A DNA stretch of 8,919 bases, from NCBI GenBank assembly GCA_021162285.1, contig JAGGYZ010000229.1, positions 1 to 8,919 of the forward strand, given 5' to 3'. This DNA is from Candidatus Fermentibacteraceae bacterium. Lineage in GTDB: Bacteria > Fermentibacterota > Fermentibacteria > Fermentibacterales > JCC-6. How positions within the stretch are numbered: position 1 is the stretch's first letter; the number at the start of each line of letters is the position of its first letter. Positions 6,392 to 8,919 of the stretch are shown here, one piece after another. The translations under genes and the position numbers were made by a program. Under the pieces are notes generated by a model. The model saw only the letters and a list, made by a program, of their open reading frames with translations, ran no database searches and was not told where the DNA came from.

Positions 6392-6745
6392 ATGAAATTT
6401 CTTACAATCGCAACACTGATCCTCAGCATGGCCATCTTTGGTATGGCTTGCGGAGAACCTGCCGACGATGCAGTTGCCACAGACGACGCTGCCGTAGTTG
6501 ACGATGCTGTAACTACTGAAGAAACAGCTGATGTAGAAGAAGCCGTTGAAGGCGAAGAAGCTGTAGAGGGCGAAGAAGCTGTAGAGGGTGAAGAAGTCCT
6601 TGAGGGTGAAGAAGTCGTTGAGGGCGAAGAAGTCGTTGAGGGCGAAGAGCTTATTGAAGAAGCTGGCGAGATGGTAGAAGAGGGCCAGGAGCTTGTTGAA
6701 GAAGCTGGCGACGTTGCCACTGAAGCTGGAGACATTATTCAGTAG
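6392..6745 (+). CDS. Small acidic lipoprotein with hexapeptide (VEGEEA/V) repeats
   Basis: I do not recognise a named family for this 117-residue protein. The ATG at 6392 is chosen over an earlier in-frame ATG at 6344 because GGAGGG (6381-6386) lies directly before it and a signal peptide begins there: MKFLTIATLILSMAIFGMAC. C20 is a likely lipidation site, although glycine at -3 makes the lipobox imperfect. The mature part contains about 40 Asp/Glu in 98 residues and no Lys, Arg or His. Residues 52-87 are six tandem copies of a six-residue unit, [V/L]EGEE[A/V/L], followed by looser EEAG-type copies to the C-terminus. A membrane-anchored, extended, polyanionic rod or cation-binding surface is possible. 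The gene starts 89 bp after rnhC and is closed by a strong terminator 14 nt downstream. Codon use matches the neighbours. Confidence 0.75.
   Translation: MKFLTIATLILSMAIFGMACGEPADDAVATDDAAVVDDAVTTEETADVEEAVEGEEAVEGEEAVEGEEVLEGEEVVEGEEVVEGEELIEEAGEMVEEGQELVEEAGDVATEAGDIIQ
6545..6652 (+). repeat. Six tandem 18-bp coding repeats
   Basis: The units begin at 6545, 6563, 6581, 6599, 6617 and 6635, each encoding [V/L]EGEE[A/V/L]. Copies differ mostly at third codon positions and at the first and last codon. Neighbouring copies share variants (GTA GAG in copies 2-3, GGT in 3-4, GTT GAG GGC in 5-6), which suggests stepwise duplication. The array is in frame and could change length without breaking the gene. 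Confidence 0.9.
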
Positions 6746-6758
6746 CATTCAGGATAAT

Positions 6759-6806
6759 AAAAGAAGCAGGGCGGCTACTTGTGAGCCGTCCTGCTTCTTT
6801 TTGTTT
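6759..6806 (+). terminator. Strong Rho-independent terminator
   Basis: An 18-bp stem has arms 6759-6776 and 6784-6801 around a 7-nt loop. It has a single G-U wobble (6771/6789) in plus-strand RNA and is followed by a U-rich tail (TTTTTGTTT). It starts 14 nt after the lipoprotein stop codon and separates that gene from the C25 peptidase. The A-run on the left arm could give weak activity on the other strand too, but no minus-strand gene needs it. Confidence 0.92.
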
Positions 6807-6999
6807 CGAATTGGAACTGCCGCTATCAAGTTATCGTATGGAACTGAATGTTGCTTTAAGTGATGCCTCCAGTGGCAACAGACTCAAACCATCAGGGGTT
6901 CTGCAGTGCGATCCTAAAACGGTAAGAAAGTACCTGGGACTGGGTGGAAACTAGCCTGAAGTAATTGTTTACCCTGTGTTTCAGGAACCCGGGGCAACA
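6807..6999. other. Gene-free spacer with one weak small ORF
   Basis: No recognised gene or RNA is seen between the terminator and the C25 promoter. A plus-strand ORF, 6838-6954, would encode 38 residues (starting MELNVALSDA, ending KTVRKYLGLGGN). It has no Shine-Dalgarno and no recognisable family, so it is not called as a gene. It could be a remnant or chance. Confidence 0.4.
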
Positions 7000-7028
7000 T
7001 TGACCTGCCGAAAACCTGATTCTATACT
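7000..7028 (+). promoter_or_regulatory. Sigma-70-type promoter of the C25 peptidase gene
   Basis: TTGACC (7000-7005) and TATACT (7023-7028) are separated by exactly 17 bp. Each matches the consensus at five of six positions. Transcription would start near 7035, giving a leader of about 55 nt. This is the best promoter in the window and follows a strong terminator, so the peptidase gene is likely transcribed on its own. Confidence 0.65.
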
Positions 7029-7090
7029 ACTGCTTCCATCAAAAAGATTGAATCATTCCAAGCACGCCAGCTTGAATCAGGGGGTTTACT

Positions 7091-8919
7091 GTGAAGCTGT
7101 TACTGTGTCTTTTGTTTTCCGCTGCGTTTTTGTCCGCGAATGCGGAGATTGTCTACCGTGATGCGTCACAACCGGACGTTGTTGAACTCATTCAGACCGA
7201 TGCCGAAGGTTCAACAATTCGGTTCAATCTGCCCGATCTTGAAGCAATTGATACCGATCTGCCTGAATTTGGCAATGCAAGCGCATTTAGAATTCCAACA
7301 GCAGGAGCTTTTCTTGGCATGGTGGGCTCTCCCGATCTCCCCGTTGTTAGAAAAATGATCCTTGTACCTGAACATGGGAATGTAACTGTTGAGATCATTA
7401 ATCAGGAAACATCTCCACTGGGGAATTACAGGATTTCTCCGTGGCAGGAACCTGCCACCTGGTCCGGTCCGGAACCTGAATTCAGAATAGACAATAGCGT
7501 TTATCAGAGTTCGGAATTCTTTCCTGGGGCTTCAGTTGAAATTGAGCATGTAGATATACTCCGAGACATAAGAGTAGCCTGGGTAAGGTTTAACCCTGTA
7601 CAGATAAATCCTGTTACAGGTGAGGTTCTGCTCACAACCAGTGTTACTTTCAGGATAACCGCAGATGATCAAACCGGTGAGAATGAGCTTAACCGTACAG
7701 TTACAGGTTACACAAGAAGTTTTCTTCCTGTGTATCAGCAGGTTATAGGTTTTGAAAACGATCTTGATGTCGTTGACGGTAGCTATGTTTTCATCGGAAC
7801 AACCGAATCGCTGGGTCTTGCGCAGGAACTCATCGACTGGAAGAAGCAGAAGGGTTATGATGTTCAGACAGGTGACCTGGCCACTATCGGAACCACTATT
7901 CCCGAGATTGACGCCTGGCTTGTAAATGCCTTTAATACCTGGCCGAACCCTCCTGAGTATGTACTTCTGGTGGGCGACGACTACGTTGTTCCTTCTCCAC
8001 AGTACGTGGGCAGTTATACACACGCCGCCGATAACCAGTACGCCGTAGTGGGCAGCAGTGTTCTGCCTTCCATGCACATAGGCCGACTCAGCGGAAATGA
8101 CAGCGATGATCTGGCTTACATTTCCTGGAAAATTAAAAATGCCGAGTTGAACCCATACCAGCCAGCAGGGGGCAGCTGGTTCAACACTGCATTCAGCATG
8201 GCCTGTACCAACCCCATGAATGCAGCTTATGAATCATTGATGCTTCATCAGCTGTTCATGGCCAATGCCCTTGAATCAACATTCTACTGCAGTGCCCTGG
8301 GTGGAACCAATCCTTCTCTGGCCAATGTCGTTGCAGATATCAACGACGGAGCTGCAGTTATTAACTACATAGGCCACGGAGACATCACAAAGTGGGTTAC
8401 TTCCGGTTTCAGTATAAGTAACATCGCCAGCCTTACAAACGGCAGGATGTTGCCCTGGGTATTTACCGTGGGTTGTCAGAACGGTGAGTTTGACGGTAAC
8501 TACTGCTTTACAGAAGCATTTCTTTCAGAGGGAACTGTAAGTACCCCAAGAGGTGCAGTGAATGTCATGGGTTCCTCCACCTACACACCGATCGGCCCGG
8601 GTGATACTCTTCAGATTCACACCTTCCGAGGCTATTTTACCGAGGACATACACCACCTTGGTGCCGCACACTCGTTTGGTAAAGCTGCATGCTACACCTC
8701 GTTCGGCTCCAGCGGTGTAGACATGGTGAACATTGCCCATGTGTTTGGTTGCCCGGAGACCGATATTTTTACAGACACATCACCGATTGCAATTCTTTCC
8801 AATTCTCATTCTGCAACGGTGGTTCCAGGAGCGTTTCAGGTTACCGTAACCGATGGAACAGATGCTCCTGTTGAAGGTGCTCTTGTCGGCGTTTACTATG
8901 ACGACACAAAGGAACTCCT
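7091..8919 (+). CDS. Gingipain-like C25 family cysteine peptidase precursor (cut by window edge)
   Basis: The first 609 residues of a secreted peptidase are present and the reading frame is open to the edge. A signal peptide (MKLLLCLLFSAAFLSANA, 1-18) precedes a propeptide-like region (about 20-225, with GSPDLPVVRK and NPVTGEVLLTTSVTF). The caspase-like C25 domain follows (about 231-560: SYVFIGTTESLG; YVLLVGDDYVVPSP; MHIGRLSG). The catalytic histidine is H429 in NYIGHGD and the nucleophile is C462 in FTVGCQNGEFD; their spacing of 33 equals the H211-C244 spacing of gingipain RgpB. From about 564 an Ig-like domain starts (SPIAILSNSHSATVV, then TDAPVEGALVGVYYD). The start is GTG at 7091, with AGGGGG 6 nt upstream and an in-frame stop at 7073. 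Specificity for Arg or Lys cannot be told. A C-terminal sorting domain for type IX secretion, if any, lies outside the window. Confidence 0.92.
   Translation, partial: MKLLLCLLFSAAFLSANAEIVYRDASQPDVVELIQTDAEGSTIRFNLPDLEAIDTDLPEFGNASAFRIPTAGAFLGMVGSPDLPVVRKMILVPEHGNVTVEIINQETSPLGNYRISPWQEPATWSGPEPEFRIDNSVYQSSEFFPGASVEIEHVDILRDIRVAWVRFNPVQINPVTGEVLLTTSVTFRITADDQTGENELNRTVTGYTRSFLPVYQQVIGFENDLDVVDGSYVFIGTTESLGLAQELIDWKKQKGYDVQTGDLATIGTTIPEIDAWLVNAFNTWPNPPEYVLLVGDDYVVPSPQYVGSYTHAADNQYAVVGSSVLPSMHIGRLSGNDSDDLAYISWKIKNAELNPYQPAGGSWFNTAFSMACTNPMNAAYESLMLHQLFMANALESTFYCSALGGTNPSLANVVADINDGAAVINYIGHGDITKWVTSGFSISNIASLTNGRMLPWVFTVGCQNGEFDGNYCFTEAFLSEGTVSTPRGAVNVMGSSTYTPIGPGDTLQIHTFRGYFTEDIHHLGAAHSFGKAACYTSFGSSGVDMVNIAHVFGCPETDIFTDTSPIAILSNSHSATVVPGAFQVTVTDGTDAPVEGALVGVYYDDTKEL

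Noticed and set aside
6545..6652. The tandem array as a CRISPR or noncoding repeat
   Set aside because: The units are 18 bp with no spacers, are in frame, and vary at synonymous positions as coding repeats do.
6338..6748. Two long minus-strand ORFs over the lipoprotein gene
   Set aside because: They stay open because the 18-bp repeat contains no reverse-strand stops; one reads as a low-complexity Ser/Pro/Thr string and the other as a repetitive Phe-rich string, while the plus frame has the ribosome binding site and signal peptide.
6880..6925. T-arm-like GGTTC...GATCC sequence suggesting a tRNA
   Set aside because: No acceptor stem, anticodon arm or D-arm can be built around it.

Overview
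The window looks like ordinary chromosomal DNA of a bacterium with moderate GC content. It carries eight confident protein genes, one more cut by each edge counted among them, and one small secreted repeat protein. There are no tRNAs, rRNAs, CRISPR arrays, insertion sequences or phage genes. A gingipain-type C25 peptidase with a signal peptide, RNase HIII, DUF4416 and DUF3108 proteins, and an N-terminally complete asparaginyl-tRNA synthetase together suggest an uncultured lineage of the FCB superphylum or a nearby candidate phylum (for example Fermentibacterota or Cloacimonadota). That placement is an inference from gene content, not a measured phylogeny.

Layout. Positions 1-662 (minus) hold the first 220 residues of AsnS, running off the left edge. 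After a promoter/terminator spacer comes a TIGR01212/YhcC-type radical SAM protein (minus, 922-1869, TTG start). It is divergent, across only 38 bp, from a plus-strand pair with a 1-bp overlap: an atypical arylamine N-acetyltransferase-like protein (1908-2690) and a DUF4416 protein (2690-3229). The DUF4416 gene overlaps the 3' end of a convergent PLP-dependent aminotransferase (minus, 3192-4379) by 38 bp. The aminotransferase is divergent from a second plus-strand block: a secreted DUF3108 protein (4564-5370), RNase HIII (5385-6302) and a very acidic hexapeptide-repeat lipoprotein (6392-6745) that ends at a strong intrinsic terminator. A separate, well-formed promoter then drives the C25 peptidase, which runs off the right edge.

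How the parts relate. The NAT-like/DUF4416 and DUF3108/RNase HIII pairs are close enough for translational coupling. Otherwise the neighbours span unrelated functions (translation, tRNA or cofactor chemistry, amino-acid metabolism, R-loop/RNA-primer removal, envelope proteins). I see no multi-gene novel system. The most unusual items are the compact divergent promoter region with a shared palindromic -10 and a possibly leaderless mRNA, the acidic repeat lipoprotein whose mature part has no basic residue, and the altered active-site motif of the NAT-like enzyme.
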